NCBI RefSeq assembly: GCF_964355755.1
Contig: NC_092676.1
Span: 15,048,288 to 15,112,287, forward strand
Reading direction: 5' to 3'
DNA: 64,000 nt
Source of the DNA: Antedon mediterranea
Lineage: Eukaryota > Echinodermata > Crinoidea > Comatulida > Antedonidae
In this document: positions 33,001-56,113 of the stretch, in pieces
Position numbering within the stretch: the first letter of the stretch is position 1
How the letters are laid out: each line of letters opens with the position of its first letter
The notes under the pieces: generated by a model
Databases searched by the model: none
The model's input: the letters and a program-made list of their open reading frames with translations, nothing else
What the model was told of the DNA's origin: nothing
Program-made: the position numbers and the translations under genes

Positions 33001-34607
33001 ACTTAATAAAAGAATATAAAATAAAATATATAGTAGTATACACATCAACTGGCATAATAACTTTTAATAAACTTGATTGAGCTAACATTTTAAGAATATG
33101 GTTTGGGAGCAGTATGTATTCCATACAACAAATCTACAACGAATACATGATTCAATTCAATGGTCTTTCCAAATAGCATACAGTATTTTCTTTCTGTACT
33201 CCCTTTCTAAATTTACTGTAAATGTTATTAAAATATTATTTCAAAACAGTCTTACTCTTCTTCTGTCAGTGGTTTAAAGTTTGCTGGGTGTTCTTGGTAA
33301 ACTTTCCTACATGCAGGACACAAACCATTTTCGTCTGTACGGATACGATGCCAGCAAAAACGACAAATCTATCAAGTATTTTAAAGTGAGAACCTTGTGT
33401 AAATAATCCTTTTTATTTAATTTTAAAATATGCCCCTATTTTATTACCTACTGTATATTAACTCAACATCTGACAGTTAATAAATGTGAATTACTATTAA
33501 TATTCCAAAATATAACCTACCTGATAACCACATGTACAGGGAAAAAAATTCACATCATCAATTTCAAGAGTTTCCATGCACAATGGACACTAAACAAAAA
33601 AGATTTAAAACATCTCAACAAAGTTTTATACTTTTCCTTTCAATTTCAAAGCATACTGTAAACAAAATCATTTTTAACAATTATCAAAAACCAAATGTAA
33701 CTCTTACAATAACAGGCAAAACTAAAAGTGTGTTTGGTATCAACATTTTTATATTTTGAATTTATGTGTACATAATTTTGTTTTGTAAAATTGCTATAGT
33801 GTGTGCAAACAATTTAAAGATCAATTTTGTTTGTTGTTTCTTTTTTGGTTTTTTTGGAGGAGGGGGGGGGGCACCTAAATTTCAAGCAATGCTTATGAAG
33901 AATGTACAGTACAGTGTGGATGTGAAAATGGATTGGAAGTGATTCAAAGAAAGTAACATTTTTTTGGACATTTTTAACTATGAAAGTTAGCTCTTCTGGT
34001 CAATTTGAGATTTAAAATGCGTTACAAATGAAACAAAACCAATTTAAAATGTACAGTAACTTTACTTTTATATTTAAAACTGTTAGAGTGTTACCAGCTT
34101 TTTTTAGATCTAATTTAAAAATAAATACTGTATGGTCATATTGTCACTTTTTTTGCCTACATAAATGATTAAAAATGTGAAAAATAAGTTGATTCTAATA
34201 ATTTAAGCGGCCCGCTATAAATCCCAATATGCATTGTGTGGACTGATATTTTAGTTTTCTTCTGTGATTCCCCAACTTTTAATCGATCATGAAGGCCAAA
34301 CACAAATAGAAGAATTGTAACTTTTTTATATAATTAACAAATTCTGCCAAAAACAGAAAGACAATTATGCAGCAACTAGACAACATCAGACTAGGCCTAT
34401 AACAAAAATACGATGTCCGTACGTTGCTGCTGTTTTACATTTGCATACGTACATTTGTACACAAAGGTAAAAAATAATAGGGAATGGGTCTAGTATAACC
34501 TGTGTACTGTACAGGCATACCAGTACTGGGATGTTATGTAAAGAAAAATGTGATGGAAAGTGGATCTGTAAATGACTTACATCAGCTGGTTCGTCATTAT
34601 TAATCAT
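24045..34607 (-). CDS. CNOT4: CCR4-NOT complex subunit 4 E3 ubiquitin ligase, 15 exons
   Basis: Exons: 34581-34607, 33521-33589, 33256-33368, 32623-32712, 32402-32462, 29836-29922, 29361-29525, 28541-28608, 27828-27965, 26850-27325, 26118-26408, 25253-25528, 24915-25022, 24589-24696 and 24045-24160. They total 2193 nt in one frame (730 residues). A C4C4 RING spans about 10-54 (CPLCMETLEIDD, CTCGYQICRFCWHRIRT, GLCPACRK). A charged helix follows (70-98), then an RRM (about 104-190; NLVFVVGLSTRLAD, EYFGKFGKIMKVVV, SASAYVTYQKAEDALRAI) and a CCCH finger (about 190-213; KYCSNFLKNMSC, DCMYLHELGE). The long tail is Pro/Gln-rich with the conserved DWQQAFGF ... DFDPF ... GLADLL block and PHWLQSLQTLTE. 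The protein couples ubiquitination to CCR4-NOT mRNA decay (family knowledge). The end is uncertain: GTAAGT at 24065-24070 is a good donor, so a further 3' exon may exist. Confidence 0.93.
25564..25783. repeat. 110-bp tandem duplication in CNOT4 intron 11
   Basis: Two copies (25564-25673 and 25674-25783) begin GTGCTTCATAATGGCAATGC and differ at a few sites. Confidence 0.85.
28980..29170. repeat. Dispersed repeat (AAAGATGTATTGTTCC family)
   Basis: It starts TTTAAAGATGTATTGTTCCC and is followed by ATGAAAAATGAAGATTAAT and a CATTGACT segment. Similar starts occur at 25045 (complementary context), 48346 and, more diverged, 17540-17700 and 38420-38620. It is intronic in CNOT4; the family is not identified. 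Confidence 0.45.
30246..30779. repeat. 89-bp minisatellite, six copies
   Basis: Unit starts are at 30246, 30335, 30424, 30513, 30602 and 30691. All are exactly 89 bp and almost identical (only C/T and A/T changes such as AACGGTGAATAG versus AACTGTGAATAG). Each unit contains CAGGTACCGCCATAGGTACA. It is located in CNOT4 intron 5. Confidence 0.95.
30950..31345 (-). repeat. tRNA-derived SINE
   Basis: On the minus strand the head has an A-box-like TGGCTCGGTGG and a B box GAGTTCGAGTC (within about 31277-31345). It is followed by the body shared with 3572-3850, and the plus-strand side opens with CACTATGACGAATTATA. It is inserted in CNOT4 intron 5 next to the 89-bp minisatellite. Confidence 0.65.
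31780..32393. repeat. CpG-rich dispersed repeat abutting CNOT4 exon 5
   Basis: It contains CGTGCAAAAATCTGCGCACT, TAAAATTGCCTGAAGCG, TAAATCGCGCGTAAACCGCG and ends in a perfect stem AGGTTATATGCAT / ATGCATATAACCT (32355-32383). The more degraded copy at 44580-44985 has the same order of words. The repeat ends a few bases from the exon-5 donor at 32400-32401. An (AATA)n run at 32312-32337 lies inside. Confidence 0.65.
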
Positions 34608-37100
34608 CTTAATCTTCAGACTTTTTTGATGAAATTAATCTCAAATGCTCCTGTAAAATAGTCAATAGTGTAATTAAAAAGAGTAATAAATTAGTATCAC
34701 TTAAATCTACTGTATGTTATTTTAAAGAGATCATAGCTAGATGTCTGGTACTAACTATGCTATTTTCAAAATATAGTTATGCACAATTTTGACCCTATGA
34801 AAAATTTAAAAAAAACATATACATTATGGCAAAACGTAAACGGAATGAACTTGATTTAACTAGTGTTAATAAACTTTGAAATGTTACCAACTAATTATTG
34901 TGTTATTATTGCTTGGCTCGTTTATTGCTATCAAATTACGTCAAAATAAAGGAGCTTAAAAAACATGTGGTGTTTTTATTTGATTATGACACCTCTGCAC
35001 ATGCGCATCAATCAAAGCCCCGCTCTGCTATTTTTATCACCCATGCTGCTGCTAGCTCGCGATAAACAATAAACGACCAACATTATGCCGCTAAAAACAC
35101 ATTGAGAAACAATAATTTACTACTGTAACATGTTTTATTGGTACAGAAAATAATGTAACTTTTAAAAAAGGTAAACTGAATTAGCTTAATATTAATAAAG
35201 TAGGCCTAGTCCTATCAGTATTATTTAATTAAAACTAGCTTGACACAATCATAGCCTAGGCCTTCCCTACGCTAGACCGTACCGGGCAGCATTCGGACCG
35301 GTGATTCAAAGCATTTTCAGTGACAACGTGATGACTTTAAAAATATGTTTTCAGGAAACCGGACTTTCGAAAAACCGGAAAATATATGCCCGCCCAAGGG
35401 TGTCCGGTATTGGGAGAGTTGACTGTACAAACATAAAATAAACAATTTAAAAATCAAGGAAAAGAAAAGAAGCATTACATTTAAAAATGGATTAAATTGC
35501 ATTAAAATTTCTCATCTATTAATCTAAATACAACTTTTCATTGTAGATACAGTATGTAACAACATACAGTAGTCTCAGTAAAATTTAATAAATGATTGAC
35601 TTAGTAGTAAATGAATGACTTACTAAAATACCTCAGCTAGAAAATAATAACGCCTAGGTATTAGGCTAGGCCTCTAAAAAAGGTGCCCTTATGGTAACAT
35701 GGAACTCAACCCAACCCAACTGTGTTGACAAAGCGCTCCGAGTAACTGAACACACTGAAAGGCACCCACAAAATTCCACATAAACTTAGTTGCTTTAAGT
35801 TGCCCATGTTCTACTTTTTTGGAATTGAAAATGGATGGGTAACCGCGATCAGTGATTTTACATATAAGCGCTCGCGCATACTGGTTTTTATACAAAATGA
35901 ATCACATCGTGGGCCCCATAAGTTAACCAAGACTAGTTACAATCAGTTCTAGTGTCGATATAAGCGCTCGAATTGACGACATAGGCCTAGGCCTAAGCGC
36001 TCTTGTGTGTGTTACAGTAACCAAATTATTGATCGTACGTGGGACTCACATCCTGTGTAGCAGCAGTCGTTAAGTCTTTTACTTTATTCTTATGTTCTTT
36101 TTTTGCTAATAAAAATATACCATCTAGGCCTAGCAGAAACAAATGGTTTAGTACAAGCAAGAAAAACAAGATTTGAACTTGTCATTTGACATTTGTTGAT
36201 GAGTACTGTTAGTGTTAGTTTAATCCGCACAAAAAACTCCACAGGCACCTAGGTTAGAAAATATAAAAAGAAAAATATTCATCATTTTAATGTTGATAAA
36301 ACTATTATTAAAATATTTAATAATACTGTAATTCTTTTACATATATTATAGGGCTAGGCCCCTAGCCTAGTTTATTACATTTGTATCACGAACCAGTGGA
36401 AAGAACATTTATTTTAATGGTGAAAAATTATAAATCCAATTCATTTTTGTAGACCCGAACGTCTTTCCTTTATAATTATTAGATTTTTAGAATGGGCCCG
36501 ATCATCCATCTAGCCTAGCATAATAACAGTTGGCCGCGAACGTACACACAGTTTTAGGCTTGAAGGTCCACACGCGTTGGTACCCAATCGTTTTAAGAAT
36601 AAGCCCGATCGTCCATCAATCATGTAGTCTATGCCTACTAGGCCTAGTCTAGCCTAGGCCCTAGCTAGTAGTAGTAGTCTAGGCCTAGCCTAGTTAGGTG
36701 GTAGGCCTAGTAGGCTAGCCTAGCCTAGGCCTAGGCCTAGCATAATTCTAATTGTAATGTTACTAACTAAACAAACCTAATAAAATGTAATAAACAATGT
36801 ATCACATTCACATCTCACCAAACTAAAATTATGATAGTAATGTTTCACATTAAAATATTTATATTTTACAGATAAACTTACTAATACTTTTTGTTAGTAT
36901 ATTGTCCAATTGCGGGAAATCAGCAACAGAAATTCTAGGCCTAAACACCACCGTCGTACATATACAATCGATGTACGTACACACATCATAAACGTAGTAT
37001 GGTGGGAGGAGGCTAGTACTCTGCTCTGTGTGTGTATATAGGAGGCTAAGTACAGTAAAGCCCGGATGTACACACAGGTATCATTGATTGTAGAGGGCGT
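34608..37100. promoter_or_regulatory. CNOT4 upstream region with GGCCTA clusters
   Basis: A 3' splice-like site (CTATTTTACAG, minus strand) at about 34651 suggests the start-codon exon is preceded by a 5' UTR intron. TAGGCC/GGCCTA words cluster at 35200-35270, 35650-35675, 35980-35995, 36350-36370 and especially 36620-36740. No coding sequence is supported. Position suggests the promoter lies here. Confidence 0.4.
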
Positions 37101-37489
37101 ATGCTACAAAATTAGCATCCTCTGGAGAAAGTTTCTTCTCAATATGAATGAATTATTATTATTACATCTCAGCCAAATTAGTCAATAAAATACACGTAAT
37201 TAGTCAAAAATGAAAACACAATGTAAAGTAAAGTTTGTTTTATTGCTGATTACTTCAGTAATAAATAATAGAGCAGCTCTATGAACTTAACATTCAAATG
37301 CAATGTACTTTTTTAACGGGCCCACTAGATACTGTTGTACAAATTAATGTTTGGGGATATTTATTTTCCATTACTTCATTGACGATTATTTGTGTAGACA
37401 GATTAGTAGAAGGTGAAAGAATATCCATGTTTGTTATTTATGTGCATAAATCAAGAATAATTATGTTATAGTCATGTATTGTAGTCATA

Positions 37490-38391
37490 TGTGTCATATA
37501 ATCAAATACGCAGATGGTACTGATTGGTCTATTGAAAAATACTGACGATCATGTGTATAAGGCTGAATATGTTAAATTAATGTCATGGTGCAATGACAAT
37601 TACCTTAAGATTAATTTTAATAAAACTAAAGAAATTATATGGGATTTTAGGAAAAAGAAAAATGAAAAAAGTTATCTGATAGTTAATGATCAGACAATTG
37701 AACGTGTTCATGAAACCAATCTTGGTACACATATTGATGATCAACTTAGTTTTGGAAAAAATACGGCCGAGATAATTAAGAAAGGTCACCAAAGGTTATA
37801 TTTCCTAAGAAAGCTAAATAAATTTAATGTTAGCTGTGGTACTTTAAAATTATTCTATGAAACAGACTTTATTCAATCAGTACTCTAGTTATCTCTTTTA
37901 TTGCTTGGTTCGGTAATTTAAATGAAACACACAAGAAAGGTCTCATTAGAATTACTAAGATAGCATCAAATATAATTGGTTGTACGGTTAATGATTTAAA
38001 ATATCTTTATGAAAAACAGGTCCTAAGTAAATTAAGTAAAATTTTAGAAGATAAGAAACATCCATTACATATGAGATTTTTTTAAAACAAGTCAGGCCGG
38101 CTACGGGCCCCTAGAGCTGATACGTCAAGAAACCGATTGTCTTTTGTACCAAATTCAACTCATATTTTTAACTCAAAGAATTGTTAGATCATAATAGCGC
38201 ACATGCAATATATATTTTAAAGTTTTACTGTTGATGGATGTTTTAATTAATGTTTTTAAATTGTAAATTTTTTCTATGTATGATGTAATTATGAATGTTT
38301 TACCATATTTTTCTGTCGAGGAAAACAATTTTTCCATGTACAATTTAGTATATATGGAACGAATAAAGATTTGATTTGATTTGATTTGATA
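37490..38391 (+). mobile_element. 5'-truncated non-LTR retrotransposon (CR1/L2-like), decayed
   Basis: The end of a reverse transcriptase is readable in pieces. IKYAD sits at 37501-37515, where the catalytic YADD is broken by a frameshift. Then 37514-37888 carries WCNDNYLKINFNKTKEI, DFRKKKNEKSY, LGTHIDDQLSF and QRLYFLRKLNKFNV. After a second frameshift, FIAWFGNLN, IIGCTVNDLKYLYE and HPLHMRF follow to about 38085, with PNSTHIFNSKN after another break. The copy ends in (TTTGA)n at 38368-38391, a 3' tail type seen in CR1/L2-related LINEs. It is inactive. Confidence 0.75.
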
Positions 38392-41300
38392 TCTGGTTTA
38401 TTTATTTCATATTAACTCAAAGTGAATGATGATATATAGTCTGTCTCCTGAAAAATAGTTATTTTTGTTAAATATGCCATTTTAATGTCATAATAATTAT
38501 TCATTTTGACCAAAAATTGGACCAAGAAAAAATTATTAACCTGAAAAACTGTAATTTAAAGCAATTAATACTCAAATTTTGAATTTGGTGAATATAACCG
38601 TTATTTTATTTTATTATTAAAAGTTTAAACATTAATTTTTCAGATTTTTTTTTACAGAAGTGATTAACTTTGTTAAAACTACAAAATGGTCTATATCGAA
38701 GTCTGATTTTATTTTTTTCCAATTTTCCTGTTTTTTGGGGACAAAATACATCTTTATTCTTTAATACATGTTTTCAGGTCGATACGGTACAGTATTGTAT
38801 GTATTGTGGGATAAATGCATATTTATTTCAGATGTGCAAAAGAGAACTTTCCGCCATGATTTTCTGCGAAATTTATTGTGAGCTGCAGGTGCCCGGAAAT
38901 TGGATTAATTTATACTTCGAAATATAAAACAAAATATATAAGTCTCCAGAACGAACCAGCCCTAGAGGTGACCATGGTGGATGAGCTAAGAACATTTTGA
39001 ACAATAGAGCTGCTAGGTGTTTGGAAATTGCAGTACATTTACATAGTACATAATTCTATATGAAACGAAATTATAAGTCTACATTACCAGTTGAGGCTGT
39101 GCTAAGAACATTTTGAAACATAGAGTTGCTTGGTCACTGAAAATTGGACTTATACAGTGCTTTGAAATATGAAACGAAATTTATAAGTATTCTGGAATGC
39201 ACTATATGCACTTCTACTTTAAAAATTACAGGCCTTGTTTTCTTTAGCAGATGAAACTAGAAAACTCAGATCTTGAAATCTGAGATTTCTAGACACGCCA
39301 AACAAAATGTTTAAAATTGTTGCCTGTGACACCCATGATGCTTTGTTTAAAATTGAAAAGAATGGAAGAAGAATCATTTTTGCTGCTTAAATTACCATTT
39401 TGACAATTACCCCTAGGTGAAAGTCTATGTTTTATGCCTATTTGTAAATTATTAACGGTTTAATTAAATAAAGATGAGATTTTAATTTAAATCACATGGA
39501 AACTACTTAAAATCTGTGGTATCTAATGAAAATGACAATGAAGCTCAACTAGGCCAGCCTTAGGCCTATAGATGACAATGACTACATTGTGCCAATCTTC
39601 GTTTTGAAACACACACACATCTTTTGAGATCTGAGAATTATAATAAAAATAATGTACGTTCAAAAGTGAGAATATTTCATTCATTGAAAGATTGACGGTT
39701 CTATTTAACCCATGGAGATAATGATTTAACCAGGCTCCATTTAGCTACATAAAAAATTTCAAAGAAAATGCTATAATTCTGTTTTGCCAACTAGGTCAAT
39801 CTATCTTTTGGGTTACGGTAGGCGCTGATTTGTTACTGTGAACTGAACCTAACCCTAAAGATAATCTTTGGTTCTAGTGCATTAGCGCCATTACTACTAA
39901 ACCAAAAGCGGACAAGTGATTTAATATTGTGTTTTTTTGTGTTAATATGGTATGTAACCAAAGCGGCCATGCATGGAATATACGAAAGCCAATTACGCCA
40001 CACACATGTTTGCGGCAGTCTATTGTCTCTCACTGATGTAGCATCTATGTCATTGTATTATTATTATGTTATTATGGATAAATAATGTTCAATTACATAA
40101 CAATATTAAAAGTTGTGTTGTTATTTATTTTTATCAAAGTTTCAATTATCCAAAATACATGCCCAGTATAAAGAAATAAATAAATAATGGAGTGAACTCA
40201 TTCAAAAAATGAATTCATCGGCGGTTAATACTAGTAAGTACCATCAGTATCCAATGTATTGTCTTGTCGGTCCTATAAGATTTTGGCAGTGGAGAAGGCA
40301 AATACATTCAGGTGCACTCTGTAGATTGATTACGACCAGTACATCTTTCTTATCTGCATACTGCATGGCAGACATTTTTTTACAAAAATTACTATTAATT
40401 TTGGTAAATGAAAAATTAAAGCAGTTCAATGACAAATCAGTCTTTCCATAGCATATTGAATAATTTTATTAGCAAGTGCTCCATTAATATCTTAACTACA
40501 TAAGAATAAACATTAAAAATAACTTCACGTTAACTTGACAATAAGAGTATTATTGTTAGCATTTAATAAAAAGTATTTTAAAATTACAAAGCATTAATCT
40601 GGGTAGGTAACCAACATTGATCTACAAATTGTTTTTAATTCCATAACCAAATAAATTCATTAATGTTTAGTAGGGTCTTAGACTCTACTTGCAACACATT
40701 TAGCAGCCATTTCAACATTATCAATGTAGAAATGTATAACAATACATAGACGACAGAAAACTACCTTAAACTACATTTACACAGCATCTTACTTACTGCA
40801 TACAATAAGTCATTGCCACTATTTATTTCTTGCGCAGACATCCTTAATAATTTAAAGTATAAAATATTATTTTTACTGCATCAATATAATCTGCAATTTG
40901 TAAACTTTAACAAAAACGAGTGCAGGTAACATTAATATAAGTAAGTAATTAATAATGACAGTTCTGTTTAAACTTAATTTAACTATGAAGCATAAAGACA
41001 TAAAGAAGAATGACAATTTATCAATATCAGAAAAGAATGAAAGAGTATGTTTACCAATCAAATAGTCTATTTTAACTTCTAATTTGTGAATTGCTGTACA
41101 ACATTATGTTTGAATCTGACATATTTATCATACGTTTCAATTAAGAAAATATGCATCATAGTGATCAATAAATAGCATTTAATTAAAAAACATATATGTA
41201 CGTTTTTAATATACCCATTCGATTCAAATAATCTTTATTTGGAAATAACACCTATAGAAAGCAATTGCTGGCAAAAATACATATTACAAACTGTAACATA

Positions 41301-42203
41301 CAACATATTCGCGAAAACAAGGATGATTAGAAAATTACAATGGAATCATCCATTTTAAGATGGTAAGAACCAAAAATCAAATCAATACAAAGGTGTATTT
41401 GCAAAGAGAAAACAGGTGTAAAATTCTCACCCATGTATGGCCGCACATTTCTTCGCAGTTTAGACCAAATAAAAGTTTTTCACCGCACCAATCCATGCAT
41501 GGTCAGCCTGTATTATGTCATGGTTGGCTGAGACCTGGTAACATGTTTAAAAAGTTTAAGGTGGAGGAGCTGAATGATATACTTTTGCGAATTATTATTA
41601 TTGGATGCAGAAATGACTTAATATTTTTCATTTTATATTGCCATACCTATTAAAGGCCCATTCTCTACAATTGTTGACGTTTTGTTAAACCAGGCCATTC
41701 CTTGTCTTAAATGTACGTTTTATAGTAAATTATGATATACAGTAATGCACTACCTAAGTAGCTCACGTCAAATGTCCTCTAGCCTGACGTTGTCTAGTTG
41801 CTGCATTAATTGTCATTTTATTTATTATAATTTATTGAAACCCGGTATTTTCGCTGAAAAGTTACGATTCTTTTTACCTTCACAATCGATCGAAAGTGGG
41901 TCAATCGCAGAAGAAAACCAAAATATCAATCCGCATGCAATGCATGTTGAGATTTATAGCGGCCCGCTTAAATGATTAGAATCAACTTATTTTTCACACT
42001 TTACCGTTTAAATACAAAAAAAGTTATAGCAATACAACCTTAAATTAGATCTAAAAAACGTAAGGAATGGGACTTTAAAAAATGGGCAATCCTGTGATTT
42101 TTTGTGCACCCTTTTTCACGTTATACTTTCTTGTGGATGTATGTTTCTGTAAATATGTTGTTGTACTTTTCTCAACAAGTATGTTATGTGTTTCTAATAG
42201 GAA
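38392..42203. other. Intergenic, no gene seen
   Basis: AT-rich, with short open frames without recognisable homology. Two similar stretches, GAAACGAAATTATAAGTC at about 39062 and GAAACGAAATTTATAAGT at about 39172, show a small local duplication. No RNA gene or domain is supported. Confidence 0.45.
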
Positions 42204-42287
42204 ACTGTGTGTTTAAATTAGTAGATTGTGTGTTTAAATTAGTAGATTGTGTGTTTGTATTAGTACATTGTGTGTTTGTAATTGTAT
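42204..42287. repeat. 21-bp minisatellite, four copies
   Basis: Units of the type ATTGTGTGTTTAAATTAGTAG start at 42204, 42225, 42246 and 42267; the last two are diverged. Being a multiple of three, it gives a repetitive CVFKLVD reading frame, which I do not treat as a gene. Confidence 0.85.
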
Positions 42288-42663
42288 TTTTGCCGGTGAT
42301 TGCCTTCTGTAAACACATCTTATATCAGTGGCACTCAAATGAACAAACAAAAACTTAAAACAGTAACAAATCAAAAAGTAATTAAATGAATAATATAAAC
42401 ACAGATTTAATCATTTCAAGTAGATTCAAAGTGCCTTTTACTTTCTGTAAACATTTTGTTTGTATTTTAAAAACTTTCTGTCAGCTAAGTACTGAAAAAA
42501 ATGAAAGTGCAAAACTGAAGTGATAAGCTGTTATCATTATTATTTATTTACTGTATTGTAAAATGTATTGAAAAACTGTCCATATATTAAAAAGGAAGAA
42601 GATCTGAATGGAAGCTCTGTTAAACAGTACATTAAAATATGTTATTAATTAACTGGTATATCT

Positions 42664-42838
42664 TGCAATGATGAAGGGCTAGTGTTGTCCGAAAGCTCTG
42701 ATATTTTTCTGGCTGTTTTACTTCATCGTTTTGATTTAGCTTTTTGCTTATTTTATTTTGTACCTCCATTGAGATCCAGCCACTGATACCCACAGCATTG
42801 TCATTATTTTTAATAATTTGCCTATGGATTTATATATC
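42664..42838 (+). repeat. Third copy of hammerhead-like dispersed repeat
   Basis: This is the reverse complement of the 18584 and 19567 copies and starts GCAATGATGAAGGGCTAGTG. The first core base is changed (CTGATGA becomes ATGATGA). It ends CCTATGGATTTATATAT. Confidence 0.65.
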
Positions 42839-43869
42839 TTATATTAAAATAAGGTATGTATAAATGGATTAGATGCTGCTGTATACTATTCATAATCAAT
42901 ATAATTATATTTTATGATTATTTTTGGCAGCCATAAATAAACTATTCTACCAGAGGATGAGACCTTAGCTATTTTATACAAGATCTATCTAAACCTTCTT
43001 AAATATACTGTATTAAATTTTAAACAATTTGCATAACCTTTAGTAATAGATTAAGACAATAAAAAAACAGTAACATGAAACAACATTACATTTAATAAAA
43101 GTGAAAGTCAATAAAAGTGTCTAATTACATTAAAATATAGGCTAGATTTAACATGAGTAGCATTTTAAAAAATATACGCATTGGAAATGCTATGTTAAAA
43201 CAAAATACTTTATCTAACATGAAATATCTGATTTTATTTCTCAACAAGCTTCAGAATATTTTGATGTATACAAACTTTATAAGTACTGTAATACAGTAAT
43301 CTTGTATTAAAGTTAGTTATTAAAATCATGTGATAATCATCATATGTAAAGAACACACAATTTATTCACTTTAAGCAACCATAGACATAATATAATAAAA
43401 TAAAACATAAGTTCAGCAAATATAGCAAATTTTAACTAAATATAACAAAGAATTACTTAAAGCTTTTGATAATTAATATCTTAAAATACATTCATTTCTT
43501 ATCTATTAACAAAAGGACTCTTCAGGTGGGTTACATATTCAATGTCATTTCAAATGACACTGTCATTTTACTTTCTACTATTCAATGCTTTACATCTTAA
43601 TTATTAAACACATAATAGCATACTTTCTCCAGCAAATTTCCATCAGAGTACTATAACATTCATTAAGGGCATATAGCCCAAGGCATTTAAAATAAGGAAG
43701 TCCAAACCCTCTGATGACACAACATCACTTTGGTCAAACAACATGTGGTGATTATTTGCCCTCTGATGACACATTATTACTTTAGTCAACTGGATCATGC
43801 TGATACAATACCCCACTAATTTAGCAAGAGAATTATTAAGATGGGCCTATACAAAGGATATCTTAAATA

Positions 43870-44263
43870 TTTACCTAAATGTTGGTGATTTACCTAAATG
43901 TTGACGATTTACCTCAATCTTGGTGGTTTACCTCAATCTTGATGATTTACCTAAATGTTGACGATTTACCTCAATCTTGGTGGTTTACCTCAATCTTGAT
44001 GGTTTACCTCAATCTTGATGATTTACCTCAATCTTGATGGTTTACCTCAATCTTGATGGTTTACCTCAATCTTGATGGTTTACCTCAATCTTGATAGTTT
44101 ACCTCAATCTTGATAGTTTACCTCAATCTTGATGGTTTACCTCAATCTTGATGATTTACCTCAATCTTGATGGCTTACCTCAATCTTGATGGTTTACCTC
44201 AATCTTGATGGTTTACCTCAATCTTGATGGTTTACCTCAATCTTGTTGGTGTACCTCAATCTT
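43870..44263. repeat. 19-bp minisatellite, about 20 copies
   Basis: The unit is TTTACCTCAATCTTGATGG with few variants; the first units read TTTACCTAAATGTTG[A/G]. It begins about 170 bp beyond the inferred stop codon of the LIM gene, so it probably falls in its 3' UTR or flank. On the LIM-gene sense strand each unit contains TTGAGGTAAACC, which resembles a 5' splice site. Confidence 0.95.
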
Positions 44264-44433
44264 AAGTCTTAGGTTTAATATAGAAATCCAGGCATTCTAA
44301 TCTAGAGATGCTTATTCTTTAATTAATTTCTATAGATCCTGAAATATTTGTTCATGTAGCACTGCTGGTAGCTGTAATGTTTGTAAGAATATTGACTTTT
44401 CTAATAACAATACGCTTTATAGTAAATAATACC

Positions 44434-55704
<11,271 letters not shown>

Positions 55705-55791
55705 CTATAAAGACAACAAAAATATATAATATTAAAAATATTTTAAAAATCTACAGTGTTTGTTCTCTCCTTGTCACAAATCTAGTAGTAG

Positions 55792-56113
55792 AGCCCTGTG
55801 GTTTCATTGTCTTTTATATAATATCAAGGTGCAAAATAGCCCTGTGGTTTCATTGTCTTTTATATGATATCAAGGTGCAAAATAGCCCTGTGGTTTCATT
55901 GTCTTTTATATGATATCAAGGTGCAAAATAGCCCTGTGGTTTCATTGTCTTTTATATGATATCAAGGTGCAAAATAGCCCTGTGGTTTCATTGTCTTTTA
56001 TATGATATCAAGGTGCAAAATAGCCCTGTGGTTTCATTGTCTTTTATATGATATCAAGGTGCAAAATAGCCCTGTGGTTTCATTGTCTTTTATATGATAT
56101 CAAGGTGCAAAAT
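55792..56113. repeat. 46-bp minisatellite, seven copies
   Basis: Units start at 55792, 55838, 55884, 55930, 55976, 56022 and 56068, each beginning AGCCCTGTGGTTTCATTGTC. The first differs by ATATAATATC for ATATGATATC; the others are essentially identical. It lies immediately upstream of the first visible LIM-gene exon. Confidence 0.95.

Noticed and set aside
41360-41653. 97-codon plus-strand ORF
   Set aside because: No domain, no splice partner and AT-rich codon use no different from the background.
42104-42358. 84-codon ORF with CVFKLVD repeats
   Set aside because: Produced by a 21-bp minisatellite; no splice context or homology.
55792-56113. Regular direct repeats that could suggest a CRISPR array
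   Set aside because: Repeats are head-to-tail without unique spacers, in a eukaryotic intron setting; it is a minisatellite. The same applies to 30246-30779, 43870-44263 and 57885-58140.
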